Below the pieces are notes generated by a model that saw nothing but the letters and a program-made list of their open reading frames with translations, did no database searches and had not been told where the DNA came from. The translations under genes and the position numbers were made by a program. From Bacteroides xylanisolvens XB1A (GTDB taxonomy: Bacteria > Bacteroidota > Bacteroidia > Bacteroidales > Bacteroidaceae), in NCBI RefSeq assembly GCF_000210075.1, contig NC_021017.1, positions 2,692,519 through 2,756,518 on the forward strand: a stretch of DNA of 64,000 nt, written 5' to 3'. This document shows, piece after piece, positions 55,799 through 64,000 of the stretch (within the stretch, counting starts at the first letter, position 1; each line of letters starts with the position of its first letter).

Positions 55799-56665
55799 CT
55801 CTGCCTGATAGACTCCAAAAATAATGCAACCTGCTCCCAATAATGTAATCCATGTGATTTGTTCGTGAAGAATGATTACGGATGCCACCATTGTTACCAA
55901 CGGATTGAGATAGATATAATTGGAGGCTCTAACGGTTCCCAACTGTTTCAATACCACATTCCAGAGGACATAACAAACCAAGGATGCCAGGACGGCCAAA
56001 AATAAGAGATTGGATAATACAACCGGTTTTAAAAGTACATCGAAATCAGGTTGTAACGGATGAAGAAGAAAGGCGGGAAGTATAGTCAATACTCCATAAA
56101 AGAATATTTTGCGGGTGATAAATACAGTGGGGTACCGCCCTGTCATTTTCTTTATCACCAAACTATAAAATGCCCACGACAGGGCGGCAAGTAAAGTGAG
56201 CAGATCCCCTACCGGAGATAATTTAAGTACAAAACTACCGTTAAAGACCACCAGTCCCACCCCGATTAAAGCTAATATGGAACCATAAATCAAACCTTTG
56301 GTGGCTTTTTCACTCTTATAAAAGAGAAGGGAAAGAATGGTAGTAAGCAGGGGAGCTGTGCAAATGATGAAAGCGACATTGGATGCTTGCGTAATTCCCA
56401 AAGCTGTATTCTCTGTAAAGAAATAGAGTGAACCACCGAAGAAACCTCCTGCCATCAACCAAAGTTCGTCTTTCCAATTACCCGCAAACAGACGTTTGGG
56501 AGAAATCACCCAAATACCCAGATAAGCAATGAGAAAACGATAAAAGAATATCTCCTGTGGGGTCAGTCCGTGATTAATTAATACTTTGGTTGATATGAAA
56601 GTCAATCCCCAGATAGCAACTACAAGTATCGCAATCAGATGGTAATATCCATGCTTCAATTCCAT
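55790..56665 (-). CDS. EamA-family (DMT superfamily) membrane transporter
   Basis: A 291-residue protein with ten predicted transmembrane segments in two EamA repeats. The first starts AILVVAIWGLTFISTKVL with FFYRFLIAYLGIW; the second includes GDLLTLLAALSWAFYSLVIKK and ends LLGAGCIIFGVYQAEKK. Family members export amino acids, nucleotides or other small metabolites; the substrate cannot be read here. It is transcribed alone, divergent from the AAA-ATPase gene. Confidence 0.9.
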   Translation of the reverse strand: MELKHGYYHLIAILVVAIWGLTFISTKVLINHGLTPQEIFFYRFLIAYLGIWVISPKRLFAGNWKDELWLMAGGFFGGSLYFFTENTALGITQASNVAFIICTAPLLTTILSLLFYKSEKATKGLIYGSILALIGVGLVVFNGSFVLKLSPVGDLLTLLAALSWAFYSLVIKKMTGRYPTVFITRKIFFYGVLTILPAFLLHPLQPDFDVLLKPVVLSNLLFLAVLASLVCYVLWNVVLKQLGTVRASNYIYLNPLVTMVASVIILHEQITWITLLGAGCIIFGVYQAEKK

Positions 56666-56694
56666 AATGGTGGTGATGTTTGTTTAATAGAGTG

Positions 56695-56702
56695 CAAAGA
56701 TA
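56695..56702 (-). promoter_or_regulatory. Putative -7 box of the EamA gene
   Basis: TATCTTTG on the minus strand matches TAnnTTTG, 30 bp upstream of the ATG; no TTTG at the -33 position. Confidence 0.5.
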
Positions 56703-56724
56703 GCGAGAAGTTATGGAATGTTTG

Positions 56725-56756
56725 TTTGGAGAAGTAACAAAAAGCCCGTACCTTTG
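56725..56756 (+). promoter_or_regulatory. Promoter of the AAA-ATPase gene
   Basis: TTTG (56725-56728), 20 nt, then TACCTTTG (56749-56756): both boxes are perfect, giving a start near 56763, about 33 nt before the ATG. Confidence 0.75.
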
Positions 56757-56795
56757 TTTATGTTCAAAGAAAGCTCCTAAAATAAGGTATAAGTT

Positions 56796-58547
56796 ATGGA
56801 AAAATATATAGCACCGGACAGAAAACGTATCCCATACGGCATGATGAACTTTGCAGTAATCCGCCGCGACGACTGTTATTATGTGGACAAAACCCGGTTT
56901 ATACCCATGATAGAAGAAGCGGACAAGTTTTTCTTCTTTATTCGTCCGCGCCGTTTCGGCAAAAGCCTCACTGTAAATATGTTGCAGCACTATTATGATA
57001 TACTTGCCAAGGATAAGTTCGAAGCGCTGTTTGGCGACCTTTACATCGGAAAGCACCCTACGCGCGACCGGAACAGCTATCTGGTACTATACCTCAACTT
57101 CTCCGGAATAGTAGGCGAACTACACAACTACCGCAAGGGACTGGACGCGCATTGCCAAACAATGTTCGACTACTTCTGTGACATTTACGCTGACTATCTC
57201 CCCAAAGGCATCAAGGAAGAACTCGACAAAAAAGAAGGAGCTGTCGAACAATTTGAATACCTGTTCACAGAATGTAATAAGACCAACCAACGTATTTACC
57301 TCTTTATCGACGAATACGACCATTTCACCAATGCCATCCTCTCGGATATAGAAAGCCTGCATCGCTATACGGACGAAACACATGGCGAAGGTTATCTGCG
57401 CGCCTTTTTCAATAAAATCAAAGCCGGAACCTATTCCAGCATCGAGCGTTGTTTCATCACCGGCGTAAGCCCCGTGACAATGGACGACCTCACAAGTGGT
57501 TTCAATATCGGAACCAACTACTCGCTCACACCGGAATTCAACGAGATGATAGGTTTCACGGAAGAAGAAGTGCGCCAAATGCTCACTTACTATTCCACCA
57601 CCAGTCCATTCAACCACAGTGTGGACGAACTGATAGAAATAATGAAACCTTGGTATGACAACTACTGCTTTGCGGAAGAATGTTATGGTGAAACCACTAT
57701 GTACAACTCTAATATGGTACTCTACTTCGTCAAGAATTATATTCAACGAGGCAAAGCCCCCCGGGATATGGTAGAAGACAATATCCGTATCGACTACGAA
57801 AAATTACGTATGCTCATCCGGAAGGACAAAGAGTTTGCCCATGATGCCTCCATCATACAGACATTGGTGAGCGAAGGCTACGTCACCGGAGAACTGAAAA
57901 AAGGTTTTCCTGCCATCAATATCACCAATCCCGACAACTTTGTGAGCCTGCTCTACTATTTCGGTATGCTCACCATTAGCGGCACGTATAAAGGAAAGAC
58001 CAAACTCACCATTCCTAATCAGGTAGTCCGCGAACAAATTTACACTTATCTGCTAAGTACCTATAACGAAGCCGAACTCAATTTCAGTAGTTACGAAAAG
58101 AACGAACTTGCCAGCGCTCTTGCCTACGATGGCGATTGGAAAGCCTATTTCGGTTATATTGCTGACTGCCTGAAACACTACACTTCCCAGCGTGACAAGC
58201 AGAAAGGTGAATTTTTTGTCCACGGCTTTACGCTTGCCATGACGGCACAAAACCGTTTCTACCGTCCCATTTCCGAACAGGACACACAGGCAGGTTATGT
58301 CGATATTTTCCTCTGTCCGCTACTGGATATCTATTCCGACATGAAGCACAGCTACATTGTGGAACTGAAGTATGCCAAGTATAAAGATCCCGAAAGCCGC
58401 GTGGAAGAACTGCGACAGGAAGCTATTGCCCAAGCGAATCATTATGCTGACACTGATACGGTAAAGAGAGCAGTCGGCACTACACAACTTCATAAGATTG
58501 TGGTGGTATACAAAGGAATGGATATGCCGATATGTGAAGAGGTTTAA
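56796..58547 (+). CDS. AAA-ATPase-like protein with C-terminal PD-(D/E)XK nuclease-like domain
   Basis: A 583-residue protein of the large Bacteroides family with an N-terminal AAA-ATPase-like domain (PF09820 pattern) and a C-terminal DUF1703/PD-(D/E)XK domain (PF08011 pattern). The N-terminus MEKYIAPDRKRIPYGMMNF with YYVDKTRFI is typical. The P-loop is the variant RPRRFGKSL (Gly55-Lys56-Ser57) and Walker B is YLFIDEYDHF. The C-terminal nuclease-like motif is GYVDIFL followed by YIVELKYAK (Asp, then Glu-x-Lys). These proteins are numerous and variable in gut Bacteroides; their function is unproven, and defence or mobile-element roles are speculation. It lies 16 bp before the nucleotidyltransferase-HEPN gene. 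Confidence 0.9.
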   Translation: MEKYIAPDRKRIPYGMMNFAVIRRDDCYYVDKTRFIPMIEEADKFFFFIRPRRFGKSLTVNMLQHYYDILAKDKFEALFGDLYIGKHPTRDRNSYLVLYLNFSGIVGELHNYRKGLDAHCQTMFDYFCDIYADYLPKGIKEELDKKEGAVEQFEYLFTECNKTNQRIYLFIDEYDHFTNAILSDIESLHRYTDETHGEGYLRAFFNKIKAGTYSSIERCFITGVSPVTMDDLTSGFNIGTNYSLTPEFNEMIGFTEEEVRQMLTYYSTTSPFNHSVDELIEIMKPWYDNYCFAEECYGETTMYNSNMVLYFVKNYIQRGKAPRDMVEDNIRIDYEKLRMLIRKDKEFAHDASIIQTLVSEGYVTGELKKGFPAINITNPDNFVSLLYYFGMLTISGTYKGKTKLTIPNQVVREQIYTYLLSTYNEAELNFSSYEKNELASALAYDGDWKAYFGYIADCLKHYTSQRDKQKGEFFVHGFTLAMTAQNRFYRPISEQDTQAGYVDIFLCPLLDIYSDMKHSYIVELKYAKYKDPESRVEELRQEAIAQANHYADTDTVKRAVGTTQLHKIVVVYKGMDMPICEEV

Positions 58548-58563
58548 CAGATAGGCTAACAAT

Positions 58564-59481
58564 ATGAAAAGATCAATAAAACGTTTGCCCAAACGCACGC
58601 AAGAAGAGTTGGCGGTGTTGCAAGAGCTGATATTGTCGAATCTTACGAATGTGCGTATGATTATCTTGTATGGAAGTTATGCACGGGGAAAATATGTTAT
58701 CTGGGATGAAACATACGACGAACGTGGAGTAACTACTTACTACCAAAGTGATTTGGATATTCTGGTGATATGTGATACGAGAGACGCAAATAAAGCAGAG
58801 AGGCATGCGCGCGAGGTGATCGTTCCTAAATATGATACAAGAATGGAAGGAAAGCGGCATCCGGCACCGCCTAATATTATTGTAGAAACTCCAGTGACCA
58901 TTAATAGAGCTATAAGAAGGAAGCATTATTTCTTTTATGAAATTATAAAAGACGGAATTCTGTTGTATGACAATGGTACGTTTCATATTGGCAAACCTGA
59001 AAAGTTGCCGTATCGGGAGATTAAGCAATATGCAGAGGAAGAATATGAAGAATGTTTTCCTTTAGCAGAAGGATTCTTAAGACATGGCGAACTAGCCTAT
59101 GAAGATGGAGACTATAAATTAGGTTCTTTCTTATTACATCAAGCCTGCGAGCGCTTCTACAAATCATTTACGCTTGTGTATAACGGAATTCGCCCTAAAT
59201 CTCATGAATTAAAAGTACTGGGAGCGATGGTCAGAAGCTGTTCACGAGGATTTGCTAATGTGTTTCCTACCAATACTTTCGAAGATAATAAAGCATTTGA
59301 TAAATTATGCAGGGCATATATCGAAGCGCGATACAACCGGCTGTTCACCGTCAACAAAGAGGAATACGAGTATATGCTGGCACGAACAGAGGTACTGCGC
59401 GAAGTGACTATCCGAGAATGTGCTGCACGCATAACATATTACGACGAGATGATAGAAAAAGAAGAGAAAGACAAGATATAA
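58564..59481 (+). CDS. Nucleotidyltransferase-HEPN fusion protein
   Basis: A 305-residue protein. The N-terminal half is a minimal nucleotidyltransferase: YGSYARGKY (Gly37-Ser38) and SDLDILVIC (Asp63, Asp65). The C-terminal half, from about residue 145, is a helical HEPN domain (EEYEECFPLAEGFLRHGELAYEDG, LHQACERFYKSFTLVYNG, KSHELKVLG). The usual HEPN ribonuclease motif Rx4-6H is not evident, so a toxin role like that of split MNT/HEPN pairs is not supported by residues. As a full-length fusion it could modify small molecules or another protein. Probably co-transcribed with the ATPase gene 16 bp upstream. Confidence 0.87.
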   Translation: MKRSIKRLPKRTQEELAVLQELILSNLTNVRMIILYGSYARGKYVIWDETYDERGVTTYYQSDLDILVICDTRDANKAERHAREVIVPKYDTRMEGKRHPAPPNIIVETPVTINRAIRRKHYFFYEIIKDGILLYDNGTFHIGKPEKLPYREIKQYAEEEYEECFPLAEGFLRHGELAYEDGDYKLGSFLLHQACERFYKSFTLVYNGIRPKSHELKVLGAMVRSCSRGFANVFPTNTFEDNKAFDKLCRAYIEARYNRLFTVNKEEYEYMLARTEVLREVTIRECAARITYYDEMIEKEEKDKI

Positions 59482-59503
59482 CCATATATTGTAAAAATGA
59501 AGA

Positions 59504-59539
59504 ATTACCCTCATCACAAATAGCTGTAATGAGGGTAAT
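59504..59539 (-). terminator. Probable terminator of the rhamnosidase gene
   Basis: Arms ATTACCCTCAT (59504-59514) and ATGAGGGTAAT (59529-59539) with a 14-nt loop. Read on the minus strand the stem is followed by TCTTCATTTTTAC, a modest U-tract, 57 bp after the GH78 stop. Confidence 0.55.
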
Positions 59540-59595
59540 CACGTTAAAAGAGAGTTTCGATACATCTCCTTACTATCAAATTCTTACATGAAGAA

Positions 59596-62166
59596 CTATT
59601 TGGTCACCTTGTAAGTTCCACTTCCATACTCCTTTGACTTCATCTCTCCGGGAAGGGTTACGGTAGCGGTAACACCCTTAGGAATGGTGAATTCCCAAAT
59701 CCAGGTATCTCCTTCGTATTTCCAGGCACTCTTGATGAGTCCGGCGGCGGAACGGTATTCGGCAGTCACGTGTCCTAACCGCTTGTCTGGAATGGGCTTC
59801 ATAATGATATGTTTGAAGCCGGGGGTGGCAGGATCGGCTGCGATGCCGGCAACGGTTTCCCAAATCCATTCACATACGCATCCATAGGCATAATGATTGA
59901 AGCTGTTCATGCCGCGCGGTCCCATTCCTTTGTCTATCATATAGCTGTTCCACCGTTCCCAGATGGTGGTGGCTCCATTGTCCACAGAATACAGCCAGCT
60001 TGGGTTCTTACGTTGAAAGAGGAGTTCATAGGCAATGTCTTCCATGCCATTCTCCGTGAGGGTGGCCATGAGAATGGATGTGCCCAAGAATCCGGTCTGC
60101 AAGCAAAGATCGTGCTGTGCGAAGTTTTCACGCAGGCGGTCTATCATCTTCGCTTTGGCTTCGCCTTCCACAAGCTGGTTCTTTAGGGCAAATAAGGCAG
60201 GAGTTTGCATGGTGTTGAGGATGGCGGTTTTGAAGGTGCCGTCCTCGTTGAGGAAGTTCTCTTTGATGTATGCCTTTGCCGAATCGGCCATTTGCTGGTA
60301 CTTGGCGGCATCGCGACCAGTGGCGGCAGCCATATCCCGCATCATGAAAGCATCTATCACCCAGTAAGAAGCGCTCAAATAGTTCCAATAGCTGACGGCA
60401 TCAGGAAGCGGGCCTTGGGGAGAGAAAGCGAGTCCGCTACAACTTTCCAGTGGTTCGTAGCTCAACCAGTCGGCCCATTGGTAGTTGCCGTTCTCACCGC
60501 AGAGAGTCTCGTGATTATACTTGGTGTCGTTGATGTGGTTCATAAACAGGTCCATGGCGTTCCAGCTCTCTTCAATAATTTGCGTGTCACCGAATTGCTT
60601 CCATACCGTCCAGGGCACAATGATTCCGGCATCGGCCCAACCCAAACGCATTTTCTCATCACCGTATTGTGCCAAGGGAGCCACTCCGGGGAATCCACCC
60701 AAACTGTTTTGAGTGTCGCGCATGTCACGCATCCACTTATGGAAAAACTTCATGGTGTTAGCAAAGAACGTACCGGTTTCTGCAAACACTTGTGTGTCTG
60801 CTGTCCAGCCCAGACGCTCGTCACGCTGCGGACAGTCGGTGGGTATAGACAGGTAGTTGGATAGCTGTCCCCAATAAGTGTTGGAGATGAGCTTGTTCAC
60901 AAGGTCGTTGCCTGTGGTGATAGTGCCGGTCTCCAGTTCCTTTGCGATGGAAGTAACGGGGATGGACTTCAACGACTTGATGGCAACATTCCCGGTGGCA
61001 GTTATGGAGACATAGCGGTAACCGAAGAAGGTGCAGTGAGGATAATAGGCCACATAGTTATCTCCGCCAGCAAAGGTGTAATCCAGACGGATACCGGTGT
61101 GGGGGATGCGCAGGTTTTCGCGATGGCAGCTTCCTTCCGGACCGTCCATCCCACGAATCTTGGCGCCGTTGCCGTCATTGAGCAGCTCTGCAGGAAGGCA
61201 GGTCAGCACCGTTCCCTCGGCAGCTTTGAATACGAAAGAGGGTATGCCGGCGCAATTTTGCCCGAAATCCACCACTAACGTCTCTCCCGGACTTACGGTT
61301 ATCTCCTTGCCCGATGCGAACTCACGGGCGATAATCACCTTACCGAACTCGTTCTCTTTCGCTCCTTCTATATTCTTCCAAATATATGCTCTGATAGGAG
61401 CAAGAGCAAGATCTGTACGCAGATAGACTTCCGCTCCGTCCGAAGGCAGAATGTCGCCAGAAAATTCGGTGTTCTCTTCGGGTATGGAGAGTTTATCCAC
61501 ACATTCGAAGCCCATCGGTTCGCGTGCATCGTACTCTTCTCCGTCAAAGATACCGGCATGTTTCACCGGACCGGCAATTCCGGCTTTCCAGTTTTCGAGG
61601 TCGGTACCGTAACGCTTCTTACTTCCGTCAGAAAAAGTTAGTTCCAGTACACCACGGAAGGCACATTTCTTGCCTATCATGCCGTCATATCCTCCGGGAG
61701 TTATGATTTTGTCACCCCACCATCCCGGCGTTACCTGTACGGAAAGCATGTTCTCGGCGTTTAGCTTGGTACGGATGATGTCTGTAATATCATAAGTGAA
61801 AGAACGTTTGGTCTTGGCATAGTGTGTGAAGCCCGGTTTCAGAAATTCCTCGCCTACGGGTTTCCCATTCACATACAACTCGTAAACTCCCAGTCCAGCG
61901 GTCATCCACTTGGCGGAGACAATTTTCTGTTCATTTTTCACGGTGGACACGAACCAACTCGCGCCATCGGCTGCGCGATCGTCGTTATGTCCTTTCACTA
62001 CAGGAGCGTCTACTGCGGAAATCCATTTGGATTCGTTCCAGGCTGATGCTTCCAATGCGTCAGTACGTTTTCCGACTTCGGTTGCGTTTATCAGTCCGCT
62101 ATTCGAGAAAAGCGCGAGAATCATTATCGGGATAAGATTCGCAAAACAATGAAGATTCATTTTCAT
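59596..62166 (-). CDS. GH78 alpha-L-rhamnosidase, secreted
   Basis: An 856-residue GH78 enzyme that releases terminal alpha-L-rhamnose from plant glycans or flavonoid glycosides. The signal peptide ends near GLINAT; ATG 62166 and 62160 are both possible starts. N-terminal beta-sandwich domains contain ELYVNGKPVGEEFLKPGFTHY and VTPGWWGDK. The catalytic (alpha/alpha)6 barrel has TDCPQRDERLGWTAD (443-457, with Glu450 the conserved acid), GWADAGIIVPW and TTIWERWNSY. The C-terminal sandwich starts near PDKRLGHVTAEY. It is a stand-alone gene without SusCD partners and is not clearly linked to PUL3. Confidence 0.95.
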   Translation of the reverse strand: MKMNLHCFANLIPIMILALFSNSGLINATEVGKRTDALEASAWNESKWISAVDAPVVKGHNDDRAADGASWFVSTVKNEQKIVSAKWMTAGLGVYELYVNGKPVGEEFLKPGFTHYAKTKRSFTYDITDIIRTKLNAENMLSVQVTPGWWGDKIITPGGYDGMIGKKCAFRGVLELTFSDGSKKRYGTDLENWKAGIAGPVKHAGIFDGEEYDAREPMGFECVDKLSIPEENTEFSGDILPSDGAEVYLRTDLALAPIRAYIWKNIEGAKENEFGKVIIAREFASGKEITVSPGETLVVDFGQNCAGIPSFVFKAAEGTVLTCLPAELLNDGNGAKIRGMDGPEGSCHRENLRIPHTGIRLDYTFAGGDNYVAYYPHCTFFGYRYVSITATGNVAIKSLKSIPVTSIAKELETGTITTGNDLVNKLISNTYWGQLSNYLSIPTDCPQRDERLGWTADTQVFAETGTFFANTMKFFHKWMRDMRDTQNSLGGFPGVAPLAQYGDEKMRLGWADAGIIVPWTVWKQFGDTQIIEESWNAMDLFMNHINDTKYNHETLCGENGNYQWADWLSYEPLESCSGLAFSPQGPLPDAVSYWNYLSASYWVIDAFMMRDMAAATGRDAAKYQQMADSAKAYIKENFLNEDGTFKTAILNTMQTPALFALKNQLVEGEAKAKMIDRLRENFAQHDLCLQTGFLGTSILMATLTENGMEDIAYELLFQRKNPSWLYSVDNGATTIWERWNSYMIDKGMGPRGMNSFNHYAYGCVCEWIWETVAGIAADPATPGFKHIIMKPIPDKRLGHVTAEYRSAAGLIKSAWKYEGDTWIWEFTIPKGVTATVTLPGEMKSKEYGSGTYKVTK

Positions 62167-62236
62167 ACTTATATGTATTTTTAGTATTAAAAGATTAACT
62201 TGGAAATGCTGTTTTAGTTTTACAGGGCTTGCACAA

Positions 62237-62244
62237 CAAAATTA
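62237..62244 (-). promoter_or_regulatory. Putative -7 box of the rhamnosidase gene
   Basis: TAATTTTG on the minus strand fits TAnnTTTG, about 70 bp upstream of the ATG. The -33 region has no clear TTTG. Confidence 0.45.
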
Positions 62245-62639
62245 CAGAATTATATGATATGACAGACGATTTCTGCATTTTTTTTGACTCAATGATGGTT
62301 TCTATTCAATCCGGAACTGACTCATAAGTCCGAACTGATTGAACAGACAACAGGAGCTTTTTACGTTGAATGATCAATTACCGGGCAAAACAATGACATA
62401 TTGTAAAATAATATAATCAATACACTCATTCAGTATATTGTAGAAATTATTTATTAAAAAAGAAAAGAAGATGCCGGTTATTCATTGCAATCATTCTTTC
62501 TTCTTTACACGAAAGCCTCGAAATCGAATAAACTCTATTCAAGTTTTTAATAAATAACAAAGAGGTTTATTATAAACGGTATCCAAGTTTATTATAAACT
62601 CTTTTTTGACACTTTCAATACCTAAAATAGAATTATTGC
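62245..62639. other. AT-rich intergenic stretch with twin short palindromes
   Basis: No gene is evident between the rhamnosidase promoter and the candidate small RNA. The only structured feature is the pair of palindromes at 62565-62599. Confidence 0.5.
62565..62599. repeat. Two identical 13-bp palindromes 22 bp apart
   Basis: GTTTATTATAAAC occurs at 62565-62577 and again at 62587-62599. Each is an odd-centred palindrome (GTTTAT-T-ATAAAC), and the copies are two helical turns apart, on the same DNA face. This is operator-like, though the AT-rich context weakens the case. Confidence 0.5.
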
Positions 62640-62768
62640 AACAAAAATGGGCAAGAACCTTCACAGTTTCTTGCCCATTCGTTATCCTCGTTATGCAATT
62701 CGCATATTAACCTATTGAACTTTATGTAATAAAATTTATATATTTCATTGTTATTTCTTTATTATTAT
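62640..62768 (-). ncRNA. Candidate small RNA on the minus strand, about 130 nt
   Basis: A good promoter at 62775-62805 points left into a stretch without a long frame (only tiny ones such as MKYINFIT). The stretch ends in a perfect 12-bp hairpin followed by TTTTTG. A free-standing promoter-terminator pair with no coding gene suggests a small RNA or a peptide leader. It is divergent from leuS. Confidence 0.45.
62641..62679 (-). terminator. Intrinsic terminator of the candidate minus-strand RNA
   Basis: Arms AATGGGCAAGAA (62646-62657) and TTCTTGCCCATT (62668-62679), 10-nt loop. On the minus strand the stem is followed by TTTTTG; on the plus strand there is no U-tract. Confidence 0.7.
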
Positions 62769-62774
62769 TGACCT

Positions 62775-62805
62775 CAAATATACAAAATAAAAAGAAGAAA
62801 GTCAA
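62775..62805 (-). promoter_or_regulatory. Promoter of the candidate minus-strand RNA
   Basis: On the minus strand TTG (62805-62803), 20 nt, then TATATTTG (62782-62775) fits the Bacteroides consensus. Confidence 0.6.
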
Positions 62806-62838
62806 TAGGGAAAGCGTGGTTATCTGAAAATAAACACG

Positions 62839-62846
62839 TAAATTTG
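62839..62846 (+). promoter_or_regulatory. Putative -7 box of leuS
   Basis: TAAATTTG matches TAnnTTTG, 54 bp upstream of the leuS ATG; the -33 element is not clear. Confidence 0.55.
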
Positions 62847-62900
62847 TGCCTCGAATTAGAAATAACAGTATAAATCACTATAAATAAAAACTTTATCACT

Positions 62901-64000
62901 ATGGAGTACAATTTCAGAGAAATTGAAAAGAAGTGGCAGAAAAGGTGGGTAGAAGAGAAAACCTACCAAGTTACGGAAGATGATTCGAAGCAAAAATTTT
63001 ATGTACTAAACATGTTTCCTTACCCATCAGGAGCTGGTCTACACGTAGGTCATCCGCTGGGATACATTGCTTCGGATATTTACGCCCGTTACAAACGACT
63101 GCAGGGCTTCAATGTACTCAACCCGATGGGATATGACGCTTACGGTCTGCCGGCAGAACAGTATGCCATCCAAACCGGACAGCATCCCGCCATCACTACC
63201 GTCAACAATATCAACCGCTACCGCGAGCAGTTGGACAAAATAGGTTTCTCTTTCGACTGGAACCGTGAAATCCGTACTTGCGACCCGGAATATTATCATT
63301 GGACCCAATGGGCCTTCCAAAAAATGTTCAACAGCTATTATTGTAACGACGAACAGGAAGCCCGTCCTATCGAAGAACTGGAAAAAGCCTTCGCCATCTA
63401 CGGAAACGAAGGACTCAATGCCGCTTGCAGCGAAGATATCAGCTTTACTGCCGAAGAGTGGAACGCCAAAAGCGAAAAAGAAAAGCAGGAAATCCTGATG
63501 AACTATCGTATCGCTTATCTGGGTGAAACAATGGTAAACTGGTGTGCCGAATTAGGAACTGTACTGGCTAACGACGAGGTAGTAGACGGAGTCAGCGAAC
63601 GTGGCGGTTTTCCTGTTATCCAGAAGAAAATGCGCCAATGGTGTCTGCGTGTATCCGCTTACGCACAACGCTTGCTTGATGGATTGGACACGATCGAATG
63701 GACAGATTCTCTGAAAGAAACCCAAAGAAACTGGATCGGACGTTCGGAAGGTGCTGAAGTGCAATTCAAAGTAAAAGACAGTGACCTCGAATTCACTATT
63801 TTCACCACTCGTGCAGATACCATGTTCGGTGTTACCTTTATGGTATTGGCTCCGGAAAGTGAATTGGTGGCACAGTTAACGACTCCTGAACAAAAAGCAG
63901 AAGTAGACGCCTACCTCGATCGTACCAAAAAACGTACGGAACGCGAACGTATTGCCGACCGTAGTGTTACCGGTGTGTTCAGTGGTTCGTATGCTATCAA
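62901..64000 (+). CDS. leuS: Leucyl-tRNA synthetase, 3' end cut by window edge
   Basis: The first 366 residues of class I leucyl-tRNA synthetase, which charges tRNA-Leu. [16 protein letters not shown] is the usual start. The ATP-binding HIGH-type motif is HVGHPLG (48-54) within [32 protein letters not shown] follows. The editing (CP1) domain begins around residue 230 and includes [11 protein letters not shown] and the conserved threonine-rich [19 protein letters not shown]. The frame is open to the right edge, so the KMSKS loop and anticodon-binding domain lie outside the window. Confidence 0.97.
   Translation, partial: MEYNFREIEKKWQKRWVEEKTYQVTEDDSKQKFYVLNMFPYPSGAGLHVGHPLGYIASDIYARYKRLQGFNVLNPMGYDAYGLPAEQYAIQTGQHPAITTVNNINRYREQLDKIGFSFDWNREIRTCDPEYYHWTQWAFQKMFNSYYCNDEQEARPIEELEKAFAIYGNEGLNAACSEDISFTAEEWNAKSEKEKQEILMNYRIAYLGETMVNWCAELGTVLANDEVVDGVSERGGFPVIQKKMRQWCLRVSAYAQRLLDGLDTIEWTDSLKETQRNWIGRSEGAEVQFKVKDSDLEFTIFTTRADTMFGVTFMVLAPESELVAQLTTPEQKAEVDAYLDRTKKRTERERIADRSVTGVFSGSYAI

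Noticed and set aside
57120..57746. 208-codon minus-strand frame opposite the AAA-ATPase gene
   Set aside because: It is a shadow of a gene with a clear Walker motif and promoter; the translation is rich in Val/Phe/His with no domain.
58564..59481. Classical HEPN/MNT toxin-antitoxin
   Set aside because: The domains are fused in one chain and the HEPN ribonuclease motif Rx4-6H is not evident.
60205..60864. 219-codon plus-strand frame opposite the rhamnosidase
   Set aside because: Shadow of the GH78 catalytic domain; no independent evidence.
1..64000. CRISPR array, tRNA/rRNA genes, insertion sequence or prophage
   Set aside because: No regular repeat-spacer array, no tRNA-like or rRNA-like stretch and no transposase or phage protein were seen; the short CACCGAG elements are too few and irregular for CRISPR.

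Overview
This window is chromosomal DNA of a Bacteroides species, most likely close to the B. thetaiotaomicron / B. ovatus group. The evidence is four SusC/SusD pairs, many glycan-degrading lipoproteins, the near absence of Shine-Dalgarno sites, and repeated Bacteroides promoters (a -33 TTTG-like box, about 20 nt, then -7 TAnnTTTG). Housekeeping genes (ychF, panE, lgt, mutS, leuS) lie between accessory loci. No tRNA, rRNA, CRISPR array, transposase or prophage gene was seen.

Layout. 1-364: edge-truncated secreted protein. 697-18269 (minus): polysaccharide utilisation locus 1 (PUL1), with a sulfatase, a clan GH-A-like hydrolase, two lipoproteins (one with GLUG-like repeats), a GH43 enzyme, two SusC/SusD pairs and a DUF1735-type lipoprotein, closed by a terminator. 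19145-25034 (plus): alpha/beta hydrolase, MFS exporter, ychF-panE-lgt. 25114-27732 (minus): mutS. 27936-28034: a compact promoter-to-terminator unit that looks like a small RNA gene. 28836-35218 (plus): PUL2, SusC/SusD plus two lipoproteins. It converges on two tandem DUF5117-type zinc metalloprotease paralogues (35245-40331), the second of which has lost the catalytic motif. 40465-43089 (minus): an unusual one-chain regulator with a periplasmic LamG/Kelch-like sensor, one membrane span and a cytoplasmic SARP/BTAD-like DNA-binding module. 43210-55716: PUL3, divergent. Its minus arm is SusC, SusD, a GH99-like lipoprotein without the expected glutamates, and a metallophosphatase-GH99-like fusion. 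Its plus arm is a GH92 alpha-mannosidase, a metallophosphatase broken by an in-frame TGA, and an alkaline phosphatase. 55790-62166: EamA transporter, AAA-ATPase/PD-(D/E)XK protein, nucleotidyltransferase-HEPN protein, GH78 alpha-L-rhamnosidase. 62640-62805: a second candidate small RNA. 62901-64000: start of leuS.

How the parts work together. PUL3 joins mannosidase-type enzymes with two intact phosphatase modules and one broken one, so a phosphorylated mannose-rich glycan is the best substrate guess (inference). The two divergent PUL3 promoters share one architecture: two ATTAA-type heptamers spaced 11 bp apart, the proximal one (ATTAATC) ending exactly 9 nt upstream of the -7 box. Direct repeats in place of the -33 box are typical of activation by winged-helix/SARP regulators. 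The nearby membrane-spanning SARP-like protein is therefore the natural candidate activator. This sensor-repeat-phosphomannan locus is the most interesting candidate system in the window.
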